Positions 44,628 through 53,771 of a stretch of DNA of 64,000 bases are shown in pieces (the stretch's first letter is position 1; each line of letters starts with the position of its first letter). Below the pieces are notes generated by a model that was not told the origin of the DNA, ran no database searches, and saw only the letters and a list, made by a program, of their open reading frames with translations. Both the position numbers and the translations under genes were made by a program. Location: contig JAJCXN010000009.1 of the NCBI GenBank assembly GCA_029263415.1, positions 62,001 through 126,000 of the forward strand, written 5' to 3'. Origin of the DNA: Acidobacteriota bacterium. GTDB taxonomy: Bacteria > Acidobacteriota > Thermoanaerobaculia > Multivoradales > Multivoraceae.

Positions 44628-47255
44628 GTGGCTAAGTCGAAAAGGCACAATCCAGATGGACTGACGCCGATGCTGCGGCACTACATGCAGGTCAAGTCGG
44701 AAGTGCCGGACGCGATCCTGCTTTACCGCATGGGCGATTTCTACGAGACGTTCTTCGAGGACGCCGTTGAGGCCGCTCCGATCTTCGAGATTCAACTCAC
44801 GGCTCGGCAGAAGGGGACCCCGTCCGAAGCACCGATGTGTGGCGTGCCTCATCACTCGGTGGACGGCTACATCAACAAGCTCCTGCGAGCCGGACGCAAG
44901 GTGGCGTTGTGCGATCAGGTGGAGGATCCCAAGGAGGCGAAGGGGCTGGTCAAGCGGGAGGTGACCCGTGTTCTAACTCCGGGCACCTTGAGCGAGCTTG
45001 AGCTGCTCGACAGTGCGGTGGCGAATCACCTGCTCGCGATCGCCACGATGCCGAACGGTGAAGCGAGCGGAGCGCTCCTGGATATCTCGACCGGCAGCTT
45101 CCTTGGACGACGATGGCCGTCAAACGAGGCCTTGCTGAGCGATCTCGAGGGCTGGAATGTTGCGGAAATTCTGGTAATCAGCCAGACAACGAGACCACAA
45201 CTTCTCGAAGCCCTGCGGCAGCGGGTCAGCTGCTTAACGGTGGAGTCGCCTGATCACGTGCCGCGCGCTGATGTGGCTGAGCGTTCATTGTGCGACCAGT
45301 TCGGCATCGAATCGCTGGCGGGCCTCGGACTGAGTGCAGACGAGCCTCTGGTGATCGCTGCAGCATCTGCGCTCAGCTACGCTCAGCGTAACGCGTTTTC
45401 GGATCTGCCGCATATCGAGACGCTCCATGTAGAGGGCGATGACGGTGTCCTGGTGCTCGACGAAGCTACTGTCCGCAACCTCGAACTGTTCAAGAGTGCC
45501 TCAGAGCGACGCAAGCATGGCTCCTTGCTTTGGGTCCTAGATTGCACTCGAACGGCGGCTGGTGCTCGTTTGCTGCGCGAATGGTTGGCGCGCCCACTGC
45601 GCCGCGCGGATGCCATCGAAGCGAGACTCGATGCGGTGGAGGAGTTAAGTCCGAGCACATTGCGGGATTCGCTCGCTGGCGGCCTAGGCGCGGTGCCAGA
45701 TCTCGAACGTTTAGTGAGTCGTGCCGTCCTCGGCCAACTGAATCCGTCTGAGGCGGGCGCTCTACGCAACGGTCTGGTCGCGGTACCTCAACTACTCGCA
45801 GGGCTTAGTTCGTGCAGTTCTGACCAGTTAGTCGGGATTGCGGGTGCCGATGCCTGTAGCGACGTTGCTCAGTACTTGCTGCAATGGGTCGCGGCAGAAC
45901 CGCCGATCTCGACCAAGAACGGTGGCTTGATCGCTTCCGGCATTGACGCTGAGCTCGATCGACTCCGCTCGATCACCGCCGATGCGAAGCAGCTCTTGCT
46001 AGAGCTTGAGCTGCGCGAACGGGAGGCAACTGGGATCGGTAACCTCAAGGTCCGATTTAATCGGGTCTTTGGCTACTACCTTGAGGTCACCAAGTCGAAC
46101 CAACACCTGGTGCCGGACGACTACGTTCGCAAGCAAACCCTGGCCAATGCCGAGCGCTACATCACTGAAGAGCTCAAGGAACTCGAGACCGAGATTCTTG
46201 GCGCCGAAGAGAAGCAGCTCTCACTCGAGGATTCTCTGTTTGTCACCGTTCGAGAGCACATCGCCGCTGAGCACGGTCGACTGATGGAGTTGGCACGAGC
46301 CCTCGCGCAGTTGGACGTCTTGGTCGCCTTCGCTCAGATTTCGACCAACCATGGCTACCGGCGCCCGCAGATGACCCCCGCTGGCAGCCCTCTGGAAATT
46401 GACGGCGGTCGACACCCCGTCGTCGAGCGCACCGTTGCTACTGACTTTGTTCCTAACGATGCGCTACTGAACCAGGATGATGCGCGTATCTTGCTGATCA
46501 CCGGCCCCAACATGGGGGGCAAATCTACCTATCTGAGACAGGTTGCCTTGATTTCCATCATGGCCCACTGCGGTTCCTTTGTTCCGGCGAACAAAGCGCA
46601 GATACCGCTGCTTGATCGGGTATTCACTCGGGTCGGCGCCTCGGACAACCTCGCGCGTGGTGCCTCGACCTTCATGGTCGAGATGACCGAGACTTCGAAC
46701 ATCTTGCGCTACGCGACGGCAGACTCGCTGGTGATCCTAGACGAGGTTGGGCGCGGCACCGCGACCTTCGACGGACTCTCGATCGCTTGGGCGATCGTTG
46801 AGTATCTGCATGAGCGCATTAAGGCCAAGACCCTGTTTGCCACTCACTACCATGAGCTGACCGAACTCGATGGCCACCTGGACGCAGTGCAGAACCGAGC
46901 GATCGCGGTCCGCGAGTGGGAAGACAAGATCGTGTTCTTGCATCGAGTGATTGCTGGTACGGCCGATCAATCTTATGGAATTCAGGTGGGCAAACTCGCC
47001 GGGCTGCCTCAGCAGGTCACCGAGCGCGCGCGGGAAGTCTTGACCAACCTCGAGAAACAGGCCTTCGACCCTCAAGGCCGGGCGAAGAGGGCACGCGGGG
47101 AGAACGCACCGGATTCAACTGGTGCAGACCAGTTGACCTTGTTCGCAAGGTCCGAAGACGTCGTTGCCCAACTCTTGCGCGAGTTGGACATAGAGCGCTT
47201 GACGCCATTGGCCGCACTGAACCTCCTAGAGACGTTGAAGAAGCGGTTGGAGTAG
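44628..47255 (+). CDS. mutS: DNA mismatch repair protein MutS
   Basis: 875 residues from GTG 44628. The mismatch-wedge motif is GDFYETFFEDA (Phe-x-Glu near residues 37-39). ATPase: GPNMGGKSTYLRQ around 626-638 (Walker A), LVILDEVGRGTATFDG around 700-715 (Walker B and signature), and ATHYHELTEL (switch histidine). The C-terminal helices end LDIERLTPLAALNLLETLKKRLE-like, the tetramerisation/beta-clamp region. Partner MutL ends at the left of the window, 44 kb away. The stop TAG overlaps a long inverted repeat (47254-47341). Confidence 0.97.
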   Translation: MAKSKRHNPDGLTPMLRHYMQVKSEVPDAILLYRMGDFYETFFEDAVEAAPIFEIQLTARQKGTPSEAPMCGVPHHSVDGYINKLLRAGRKVALCDQVEDPKEAKGLVKREVTRVLTPGTLSELELLDSAVANHLLAIATMPNGEASGALLDISTGSFLGRRWPSNEALLSDLEGWNVAEILVISQTTRPQLLEALRQRVSCLTVESPDHVPRADVAERSLCDQFGIESLAGLGLSADEPLVIAAASALSYAQRNAFSDLPHIETLHVEGDDGVLVLDEATVRNLELFKSASERRKHGSLLWVLDCTRTAAGARLLREWLARPLRRADAIEARLDAVEELSPSTLRDSLAGGLGAVPDLERLVSRAVLGQLNPSEAGALRNGLVAVPQLLAGLSSCSSDQLVGIAGADACSDVAQYLLQWVAAEPPISTKNGGLIASGIDAELDRLRSITADAKQLLLELELREREATGIGNLKVRFNRVFGYYLEVTKSNQHLVPDDYVRKQTLANAERYITEELKELETEILGAEEKQLSLEDSLFVTVREHIAAEHGRLMELARALAQLDVLVAFAQISTNHGYRRPQMTPAGSPLEIDGGRHPVVERTVATDFVPNDALLNQDDARILLITGPNMGGKSTYLRQVALISIMAHCGSFVPANKAQIPLLDRVFTRVGASDNLARGASTFMVEMTETSNILRYATADSLVILDEVGRGTATFDGLSIAWAIVEYLHERIKAKTLFATHYHELTELDGHLDAVQNRAIAVREWEDKIVFLHRVIAGTADQSYGIQVGKLAGLPQQVTERAREVLTNLEKQAFDPQGRAKRARGENAPDSTGADQLTLFARSEDVVAQLLRELDIERLTPLAALNLLETLKKRLE

Positions 47256-47341
47256 AGGCGCCGCTCCCTTAGCGAGGGTTGCTGCCGTGTCTTCCCCTTT
47301 CGCAAGCCTTCCGCTAGAGGCCGAACGGCGGCGGCGCCTCT
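47254..47341. terminator. Branched inverted repeat between convergent mutS and ssb
   Basis: AGAGGCGCCGC at 47254-47264 is exactly complementary to GCGGCGCCTCT at 47331-47341. Between them lie two small hairpins: CCCT...AGGG right after the left arm, and GCCT...AGGC further on. The RNA could fold as a three-way or four-way junction on either strand. The left arm begins inside the mutS stop codon; the ssb stop is at 47367. A bidirectional terminator is the simplest reading. Confidence 0.65.
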
Positions 47342-47366
47342 GTCACTGCTGCGTGGTTGGCAGGAG

Positions 47367-47798
47367 CTAGAACGGCACGTCGTCGTCTTCAGCTGGTCCC
47401 GAAAAGTTGCCCGCACCACCCGAAGTTGAACCGCCACCCGCTGCTGAGCCGCCGCCGGTGTTGCTGTCGCCACGGCTGCCGAGCATTTGAAAGTTGTCGC
47501 AGACGATCTCGGTGCGGTACATCTTCTTGCCGGTCTCTCGGTCTTCCCAGGAGTCCGTCTGTAGCCGACCTTCGACATAGACCTGCTTGCCTTTGTGGAG
47601 ATACTGGCCGGCAATTTCTGCTTGTCGACCCCAGCACACGATGTTGTGCCACTCAGTTGCTTCTTGCCTCTCACCGTCTTTACTGGTCCACTTGCGAGTT
47701 GTGGCGACGCTGAACTTGGCTACGCTTTGGCCGGACGGTGTGCTGCGCACCTCGGGATCTCTTCCGAGGTTGCCGACGACGATTGCCTTGTTGATCAT
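47367..47798 (-). CDS. ssb: Single-stranded DNA-binding protein
   Basis: 143 residues from ATG 47798, preceded by AAAGGAAT; the frame is open further but lacks a family match there. OB fold: [47 protein letters not shown], and [20 protein letters not shown] short Gly/Ser-rich linker leads to the acidic tip EDDDVPF that binds repair and replication partners. Convergent with mutS and divergent from dtd. Confidence 0.96.
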   Translation of the reverse strand: MINKAIVVGNLGRDPEVRSTPSGQSVAKFSVATTRKWTSKDGERQEATEWHNIVCWGRQAEIAGQYLHKGKQVYVEGRLQTDSWEDRETGKKMYRTEIVCDNFQMLGSRGDSNTGGGSAAGGGSTSGGAGNFSGPAEDDDVPF

Positions 47799-48105
47799 TG
47801 GCTGTTGATTCCTTTGCTTCGAGCGCGGTTCTGGTTGTGTTTCTGCGCGCTGTCGCGAAAGCGCCTGTGGCCGTTGGTGACCAAGGGCCCGCGGGCCGCG
47901 AGTTTCGCTGCTGAACGCGACTTTCGCTGCTGAACAGGGCGCGCAACGTATCATAGGGGTATTGGAGGTCAATTTGACCGGAATGGGTGTTCAACTATCA
48001 GTTGAAGTCTGACCGATTGCCCTCCGTTCTTTTAGACGCCATGCCACCGCAAACCCTCGCAAATCCGACCAACCAAATCCCACGGGTGGTGGGTAGGGCG
48101 GTTCC
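47799..48105. other. Divergent ssb/dtd intergenic region
   Basis: 307 bases without a gene. It has TTTCGCTGCTGAAC twice (47903-47916 and 47922-47935, period 19) and a perfect inverted repeat GGTCAA-T-TTGACC at 47967-47979. See the separate entry for the inverted repeat. Confidence 0.5.
47950..47979 (-). promoter_or_regulatory. Candidate ssb promoter/operator with inverted repeat
   Basis: Read on the minus strand, GGTCAAATTGACC (a perfect 6-1-6 palindrome) is followed 11 bases later by TATGAT, a good -10 hexamer. The -35 position would fall within the palindrome, so a protein bound there could control ssb. The E. coli LexA box is not matched. Confidence 0.3.
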
Positions 48106-48543
48106 TTGAGAGCTCTCTTGCAGCGGGTCGCGCAAGCGTCGGTCAGAGTCGACGGCGAGGTGGTGGGTTGCATCGAGGCAGGACTCCTTGCCTTGGTGGG
48201 CGTGGCGCCGACCGATTCCGTTGCCGAAGCTCAGGCCTGCGCGCGCAAGATCCGCTATCTCCGCTTGTTCGCCGACCAAGCTGGCCACATGAATCGCGAT
48301 GTCTCGCAGGTCGGCGGCGGTGTGCTGGTCGTGTCCCAGTTCACGTTGATGGCGTCGACCCGAAAGGGACGGCGCCCATCATTCGATGGAGCTGCTCGAG
48401 GTGATCAAGCCGAACCCTTGGTTGCCCTAGTGGTCAGCGAACTCGAGAACCTTGGGGTTGCAACGGCAACTGGTAGGTTTGGTGCTGACATGCAGGTGGC
48501 GCTGGTCAACGACGGGCCGGTCACGGTGATCATCGACACCTAG
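48106..48543 (+). CDS. dtd: D-aminoacyl-tRNA deacylase
   Basis: 145 residues from TTG 48106. Removes D-amino acids mischarged on tRNA. The two active-site motifs are present: VVSQFTLMAST (SQxTL) and ALVNDGPVTVIIDT (NxGPxT) at the C-terminus. RKGRRPSFDGAA lies between. Family length is 145, so the TTG start is fitting; no ATG is available before the first strand. No partner gene adjoins. Confidence 0.95.
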   Translation: MRALLQRVAQASVRVDGEVVGCIEAGLLALVGVAPTDSVAEAQACARKIRYLRLFADQAGHMNRDVSQVGGGVLVVSQFTLMASTRKGRRPSFDGAARGDQAEPLVALVVSELENLGVATATGRFGADMQVALVNDGPVTVIIDT

Positions 48544-48597
48544 AGTGCGACTTCGCCACCAGTGGTTCGAGTGTGCCGGGTTATCGGAGGCGAGAAC

Positions 48598-48864
48598 TCA
48601 GATGTCTTTGAGGTCTTTGCCGGGCTTGAATCGGACGGTCTTGCCGGGGTGGATCGCAACCTCGACGCCGGTCTTCGGGTTGCGACCGACACCACGCTTG
48701 CGGTCTCGAACTTGGAAGACTCCGAAGCCGCGGAGTTCGATCCGTTTCCCCTCTGAGAGGGCGTTCTTCAGAGCGTCCAGAATGGTATCGACCGCCACTG
48801 CAGCCTTCACTCTGGAAACCTCTGAGGTCTCTGCGACACGACTTACGATGTCCGACTTGATCAT
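48598..48864 (-). CDS. HU/IHF family DNA-binding protein
   Basis: 88 residues from ATG 48864. Starts MIKSDIVSRVAETSEVS, and the DNA-bending arm is GVGRNPKTGVEVAIHPGKTVRF, the histone-like signature. IELRGFGVFQVRDRKR is also typical. The C-terminal PGKDLKDI is a little nearer to IHF-alpha/beta than to HU, but the two cannot be separated by eye. GGAG precedes the start; five in-frame codons further upstream are probably not translated. Confidence 0.93.
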   Translation of the reverse strand: MIKSDIVSRVAETSEVSRVKAAVAVDTILDALKNALSEGKRIELRGFGVFQVRDRKRGVGRNPKTGVEVAIHPGKTVRFKPGKDLKDI

Positions 48865-49112
48865 GACTGCTCCAACCATCCACCTAGGCGTCGATCCGTC
48901 ATTGGGTCGAGTGCGATCGTCTCACGATCGCGTTCGTGTTGAACAAGAAGTTCTGGGGAAGAAGTCGGCAGAGTAGCTACCAGTCTGATTGCTGTCAATG
49001 TCTGCACCTCAGACACCCCGCGAAAACTGAAGTTTCTTTTCCGGCTGGCTGGCCAGCGACCGGCGGGGGCTGGTTCTCTTGCAACCCGAGAGCTTTGAAG
49101 TCTGCGCCCTCA

Positions 49113-50369
49113 TCAATCCGACGAGGCTCGTTGCCTGACCAGGTAGCTGGCGAAGGCCTGACCGAGCGCGTTGCAAGCGAGCGCGATCTCGTCTCGAGTG
49201 GCCGCTGGGTCGTGGCTTGGCGCGGGCTCGCCGATCACCACACTTACTAGCCGCTGGCCCAGACGGATCGGTACAAACAAACACTCCTCGGGGGGCTCGC
49301 CCCCGAACGCCGCGAACACGTCTCGGTGAGCGCTGAGCGAGGCAAGCGGACCTTGATACATCGCACGGCCGCTGAGCAGGTCGTGAAAGATTGAAGGGCG
49401 ATCTACTCGAATCTGTGAGTTGAGCAGACGGGTCTGGTTGATGCCGGCTCCGGAGCCGACCCAACCGACGACGGTCTCGGGCAGGACTTTGAAGAGGAGT
49501 AGTCGTTCGAAGTGCGGCCGGAGATGTTCGACGAACATCAATGCCATGGCCTCGCGGTCCTCGACTTCGGCGAGCGCCTCGCTGAACAGTTCGACGTTCT
49601 CGAAACGTCGAAGAAAGGGGCTGGTAACTGCCGATGGAGGGCGCAGGGAGGGTGCAGGGCTGTCGAACTGGGGTGTGGCCGATGCGCGTGGGCTCAGGGC
49701 ATGAGCGGCTGTGCTGCCTACGCTCCGGGGCCCGCGGTTGGCATTCGCCGCGGCGGTGTCGAGCTCCGCCAATGGGCTCGTTGCTGAGACGGCATTGCTG
49801 GGAACCGTTGGTGGTGGTGTGGCGTTCTTCCGCTCAAGATGGCGTCCAAACCCGGAGCTGCGCGGCACCGTTGGGACCGGGCGATCCAAATAGTCTTCAA
49901 GCAGCCGATAACGGTCAGACAGCTCGCGGTCGTAGTAACGATGGAGGCTGCTGAAGATGCGAACCTCGTTGGCGATGTGGATGCGAACCTGTTTGCCGGT
50001 CGCGAAGGCAATTTCGTCATGGAGATCGAGGTTAGCGGCGTCGAGGAGGGCGACGTAAAGGTCAGGACCGAGCATGCGAAATGGAATCGCCAAACAACGA
50101 AGTGCAACCCGGGATGGAAGAAGCGAGATCACCTCGCCTGGAACGGTCGCGAGATCGATTGTTCGCGCGGCTGGAACTGCGCGTTGGTGAGCTAGTGCCC
50201 GCAACAGCATGGCCTCGTCGATGGCTCCGACTTCGAGCAAGCATGAACCTAGGCGGCCCCCGACAACACGCTGCGTTTGCAGCGCTTGCTCCAGTTGCGG
50301 CTGGTCGATCCAGCCGAAGTCGACGAGTAGTTGGCCCAGTTTCTTCAAGGTGTTGGTCTTAGTGCGCAA
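49113..50369 (-). CDS. Protein with N-terminal MshEN (GspE-N) c-di-GMP-binding domain, no ATPase
   Basis: 418 residues. Residues about 8-150 are the MshEN domain of type II secretion/type IV pilus ATPases. Two motif copies are seen: KKLGQLLVDFGWIDQPQLEQALQTQ (9-33) and GRLGSCLLEVGAIDEAMLLRALAHQ (38-62), matching the RLGxxL...LxxxLxxQ pattern that binds c-di-GMP. Then comes a Pro/Ser-rich linker (about 165-255) and a C-terminal domain of about 160 residues (LFSEALAEVEDREAMALMF onward) with GAF-like features, DRPSIFHDLLSG and ECLFVPIRLGQRLVSVVIG. No Walker motifs occur. Probably a cytoplasmic signalling protein rather than a pilus motor; function unknown. Confidence 0.8.
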   Translation of the reverse strand: MRTKTNTLKKLGQLLVDFGWIDQPQLEQALQTQRVVGGRLGSCLLEVGAIDEAMLLRALAHQRAVPAARTIDLATVPGEVISLLPSRVALRCLAIPFRMLGPDLYVALLDAANLDLHDEIAFATGKQVRIHIANEVRIFSSLHRYYDRELSDRYRLLEDYLDRPVPTVPRSSGFGRHLERKNATPPPTVPSNAVSATSPLAELDTAAANANRGPRSVGSTAAHALSPRASATPQFDSPAPSLRPPSAVTSPFLRRFENVELFSEALAEVEDREAMALMFVEHLRPHFERLLLFKVLPETVVGWVGSGAGINQTRLLNSQIRVDRPSIFHDLLSGRAMYQGPLASLSAHRDVFAAFGGEPPEECLFVPIRLGQRLVSVVIGEPAPSHDPAATRDEIALACNALGQAFASYLVRQRASSD

Positions 50370-50577
50370 TGCAATCAGAACGTCAGAAGCGGTGAATCAG
50401 TTTGGTCTCAAGACGTCAACGCCGATACTCGGTTGCGCCCGCAAGTCTAAGTAGCTCAAGGAGATATGTCGAAGTGAGGAAGTATATGACGGGAGTCGCC
50501 AGCATGCGAGAGGCCATGGGTATGGCAGTTCATTCGAAGCGCCTATTTGGCGCGCATGCACTCTCGGTGGTCCTGCG

Positions 50578-52731
50578 ATGAAGAGTCCGCGTGATATCTT
50601 CCCAACGATGAAAACTTCGACCCCAACGATGAAAACTTCGATGAACGGTCCTCTGAAGACGCCGCGTGGTTGGGCCTCTTCTGCGCTCCTGTTCTTGGCG
50701 GCCGCGCTCACCTCCACCGTCACGATGGCGCAGGCTTCGTCCGCTTCCCAGGCGCCGGACGGAGCCATGGTTGAGTCCGCAGCAGTGCATTTCGCGCTGG
50801 CCAAACTGCTTGCTGACGAGGGTAAGTTCGTGGAGGCCCAGGAGCGGTTCGCCAATGCGGTAGTAGCGGATCCCGAGGACGCGATCCTGCGGATCGAGTA
50901 CTCGGAATTCCTGTTTCGGTTTCGGCGTGCAGCTGAAGCTCGAGAGCAGATCGCTGAAGCCAAGCGGCTCGCGCCGGATGAGCCAGCCGCGCTGAGGATC
51001 TTTGGGCAGATCTACCTGTCTTCGGAGAACCCTTCGAATCGCGATATCGCTGCAGCGGTTGAATCTCTGGAGGCACTACGCCTTGCTGATCCTAGTGATC
51101 TGATGGGGATGGTCACCCTGGCCCAGGCCTACGAAGGCTCGCGTCGGGTTGGTGACGCTGCGGATGTGATCGGTGAACTGGTGGGACACCACACCGCGAA
51201 CGATCGACTGAAGCGGTACTGGGTGGACCTGCTGACTCGAGCCGGTCGCTCCAAAGAGGCGACCGAGGTTCTGCGTGAGATCGTACGTTTGGAACAAGAG
51301 TCGATTGAGAGCCGACTTGAGCTCGCTGATCGCGAAGCGGCCGAGGGGAACTTCAGCGCTGCGATCGGTTTGCTTGAGCAACTCCGTGAGATCAAGGGCG
51401 AGAGTACCGACGAGGGCGTGATTCGCCGCTTGGCTCAGGCCCACCTGGCTCGGTCGCAATCTCCGGGTCTTACCGATAGCCAACGGCAAGCAGACCTGGA
51501 GAGCGCTGAGAGCCTGGCTGGATCATTAGGAGAGGCCGAGGGGCTAGCTTTGAGAGCAAGGGTGTTGGGCCTGTCGGACCAGGGCGACGCTGCGATCGAC
51601 CTCTTGTTGACTGGTCCGGCCGAGACGGCAGATGACGTTGCGAATCAGGTGCTGCTAGCTCAACTTCTGGAGCGCGAGAATCGACTCGACGAGGCGGAGG
51701 CGGCCTACGAACGTGCGGTCGACCTGATGCCGAAGAACGAGCGACTGCCGGTGCAGGTGCAGCGCATTAGGTTCCTGGCGCGGGCAGGTCGCTGGTCGCA
51801 GGTTGCCACGCAAGCTGAAGCGGTGATTGGTAACAGCGGACCAGAGGAGTATCCCGGGCTGCGGGCGCTGCGGCTTGAGGCCTTGGTCAAGTTGGGTCGG
51901 CACAGCCAGGCGCTCAAGCTGTTGCGAGTAGAAGGCGGCAAGCAGCCGCGCCCTGAGAACCTGATGTCCCGCGCCGAAGTCCTAGCCGCACAAGGCAATA
52001 GGAAGGATGCGCTCAAGGAACTCGAAAGGGTCGCTAGCGACGATCCGGGCCTTGAACAGCGGCGTGCGGAGGTTCTGATCAGCCTAGGTGACGTCGAAGG
52101 GGCGGCTGCGGTCGTCGATCGGCTGATGGGCGATCCTAGTTTTGAAACGCGGATATCAGCAGGACAGTTCTTCTCGCGCGACGGACTGTTTGCCGTGGCG
52201 CAGCGCTATTTCGAGCAGGCCCTAGCGAGCCCAGAGGCGTCGGCGGATGACAATCGTCGCGCCGATGCTGAGTTCTTCTTGGCCCAGGCTTTGGAGCGCC
52301 AAGGCCAGTTCGATGAAGCCGCTGGGTTGTTTCGCTCCGTCCTGAAGGTGCGTGGAGATGATCCGCTTGCGCTCAACTACCTTGGCTACATGCTGGCTGA
52401 CGCGGGTCAGGATATTGAAGAAGCACTCGAATTGATCCAGCGCGCCGTCGCGATCGATCCACGGAGTGGGGCGTATCAGGACTCACTGGGATGGGCTCAG
52501 TACCGTCTGGGCGACTATGAAGCGGCTGCGGAATCCTTGGAGCGTGCGGTCAAACTCAGCCCGGGCAATCCGACAATCTTCGACCATCTGGGTGATGCGT
52601 ACCGCGCGTTGGACCGGATCGATGAGGCATTGAGCGCCTACGAGCGCGCCGCTGCGTTTGCAGAAGACGACGAGGCGGCTGCGGTGCGCGAAAAGATTCG
52701 AAGCCTGGCCGGATCGCTCGGATCGCAGTGA
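50578..52731 (+). CDS. Exported TPR-repeat protein
   Basis: 717 residues from ATG 50578 (GGTGG just upstream). A signal peptide lies at about residues 22-52 (ASSALLFLAAALTSTVTMAQA). The rest is at least ten TPR units of 34 residues; the last ones (ALNYLGYMLADAGQDIEEAL, QDSLGWAQYRLGDYEAAA, FDHLGDAYRALDRIDEAL) are textbook. Three further ATG codons follow within 65 bases (50608, 50629, 50641), two of them in an exact 21-base duplication. A periplasmic or outer-membrane assembly scaffold is inferred. Its stop overlaps the LolB-like start (GTGA). Confidence 0.85.
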   Translation: MKSPRDIFPTMKTSTPTMKTSMNGPLKTPRGWASSALLFLAAALTSTVTMAQASSASQAPDGAMVESAAVHFALAKLLADEGKFVEAQERFANAVVADPEDAILRIEYSEFLFRFRRAAEAREQIAEAKRLAPDEPAALRIFGQIYLSSENPSNRDIAAAVESLEALRLADPSDLMGMVTLAQAYEGSRRVGDAADVIGELVGHHTANDRLKRYWVDLLTRAGRSKEATEVLREIVRLEQESIESRLELADREAAEGNFSAAIGLLEQLREIKGESTDEGVIRRLAQAHLARSQSPGLTDSQRQADLESAESLAGSLGEAEGLALRARVLGLSDQGDAAIDLLLTGPAETADDVANQVLLAQLLERENRLDEAEAAYERAVDLMPKNERLPVQVQRIRFLARAGRWSQVATQAEAVIGNSGPEEYPGLRALRLEALVKLGRHSQALKLLRVEGGKQPRPENLMSRAEVLAAQGNRKDALKELERVASDDPGLEQRRAEVLISLGDVEGAAAVVDRLMGDPSFETRISAGQFFSRDGLFAVAQRYFEQALASPEASADDNRRADAEFFLAQALERQGQFDEAAGLFRSVLKVRGDDPLALNYLGYMLADAGQDIEEALELIQRAVAIDPRSGAYQDSLGWAQYRLGDYEAAAESLERAVKLSPGNPTIFDHLGDAYRALDRIDEALSAYERAAAFAEDDEAAAVREKIRSLAGSLGSQ
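50602..50640 (+). repeat. 21-base tandem duplication carrying two start codons
   Basis: CCAACGATGAAAACTTCGA occurs twice with period 21, once around 50602 and again around 50623, in the translated leader of the TPR gene. Both copies are in frame and encode MKTS. Confidence 0.8.
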
Positions 52732-53504
52732 TTGACAGTCGGGTCGGCGTGCCGCTGCTGCGCCGTCGACGCTGGCGATCGACTCCGCTGGCAATCTCGC
52801 TGCTAAGTCTGGGTGTTGGCTGCACGATGGTGTTGAGCGGCAGTGCTCAAGGCAGGTCTCAGTCGGAGCCGGATCTCTGGCCGCCACCGTCGGTTGGTCT
52901 CACAAATGAGCATCTGCGCAAGCAATGGGTTACGAAGCTGCACTACGGTGGGCCCGAGGGTGACTTCGGTATGGATCTCGTCTTCAGACTGCAAGACGGT
53001 GACACCTTTTCGATCCTGGCCAAGGACCGGGTCGGTCGGAGTTGGTGGGAGCTTGCGGTAGCTGAAGGAGAAGCATTATCGCTCGAGCGTCGTCGACGGA
53101 CCTACTGCAAGTACGAACGAGCGGTGGAGATCTCAGCATTGCCTTTGGGGCCATTGGAGTTTTCGGTCGTTCCACAGTTGATCCTTGGACGACTACCGTT
53201 CACGCCAAGTGCGAGGTTCCATCGCGGCGAAGGGCGGTGGAGTTTGCAGGATGAGCGTCTGCGTGACTGGATCGCGCGGACCGACGGCGCCACGCTTTCG
53301 TCGTGGGCCCTGCTTGAAAGCGGGCAACCTTCGATTTGGTGGTCGAGCACCGGAACGCGCTGGGCCTTGAACGCGCGAGAGCAGGGCATGCAGCTGCTGT
53401 GGAAGAACGGCACATTGCGGGAGCTGTCGCAGCCACCACGGGGGCTCGAGGTTCCTGAGGGGTACACCGAAGACTGCAGTGGGCGAGGCGCGTTCACTGA
53501 CTGA
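52728..53504 (+). CDS. LolB-like outer-membrane lipoprotein
   Basis: 258 residues from GTG 52728, overlapping the TPR stop by four bases. Signal with lipobox LGVGC (Cys32). The mature part is beta-rich: QWVTKLHYGGPEGDFGMDLVFRL, DTFSILAKDRVGRSWWELAV, FSVVPQLILGRLPF and WRWALN-like strands, compatible with the LolA/LolB/DUF4292 half-barrel that accepts lipoproteins. Sequence identity to LolB is not obvious; position directly upstream of tRNA-Gln/prs/rplY/pth, where lolB and ispE commonly sit, supports the call. Expected at the inner face of the outer membrane. Confidence 0.6.
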   Translation: MIDSRVGVPLLRRRRWRSTPLAISLLSLGVGCTMVLSGSAQGRSQSEPDLWPPPSVGLTNEHLRKQWVTKLHYGGPEGDFGMDLVFRLQDGDTFSILAKDRVGRSWWELAVAEGEALSLERRRRTYCKYERAVEISALPLGPLEFSVVPQLILGRLPFTPSARFHRGEGRWSLQDERLRDWIARTDGATLSSWALLESGQPSIWWSSTGTRWALNAREQGMQLLWKNGTLRELSQPPRGLEVPEGYTEDCSGRGAFTD

Positions 53505-53666
53505 GAGTGGACACGGCTGCCTGAAACCACTCAAGGGCGCGCAGAAGTTTTGTCTGGATTTTGGACGGCAAAGAGGTTCTCCCATTGCGGAGCCTCATGT
53601 AGACTCTCGCCGGCTAGGGAGCTGGTGCGCAAGTTGACTTGCACAGCGGCACCTGCGCGGACGAAT

Positions 53667-53741
53667 TGGGGCGTCGCCAAGTGGTAAGGCACGAGGTTTT
53701 GGTCCTTGCATTCGGGGGTTCGATTCCTCCCGCCCCAACCA
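53667..53741 (+). tRNA. tRNA-Gln (anticodon TTG)
   Basis: Acceptor TGGGGCG pairs with CGCCCCA, with discriminator A and encoded CCA (53739-53741). The D-arm GCCAAGTGGTAAGGC, anticodon loop TTTTGGT (anticodon TTG, reading CAA) and T-arm GGGGGTTCGATTCCTCC are all canonical. It sits directly before prs, a common bacterial arrangement. Confidence 0.97.
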
Positions 53742-53771
53742 CCTTCTCGTCGAGAGAACTTCACCGGATCG

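Noticed and set aside
47998-48288. 96-codon minus-strand frame opposite dtd
   Set aside because: Antisense to dtd, which has both active-site motifs; no motif in the minus frame.
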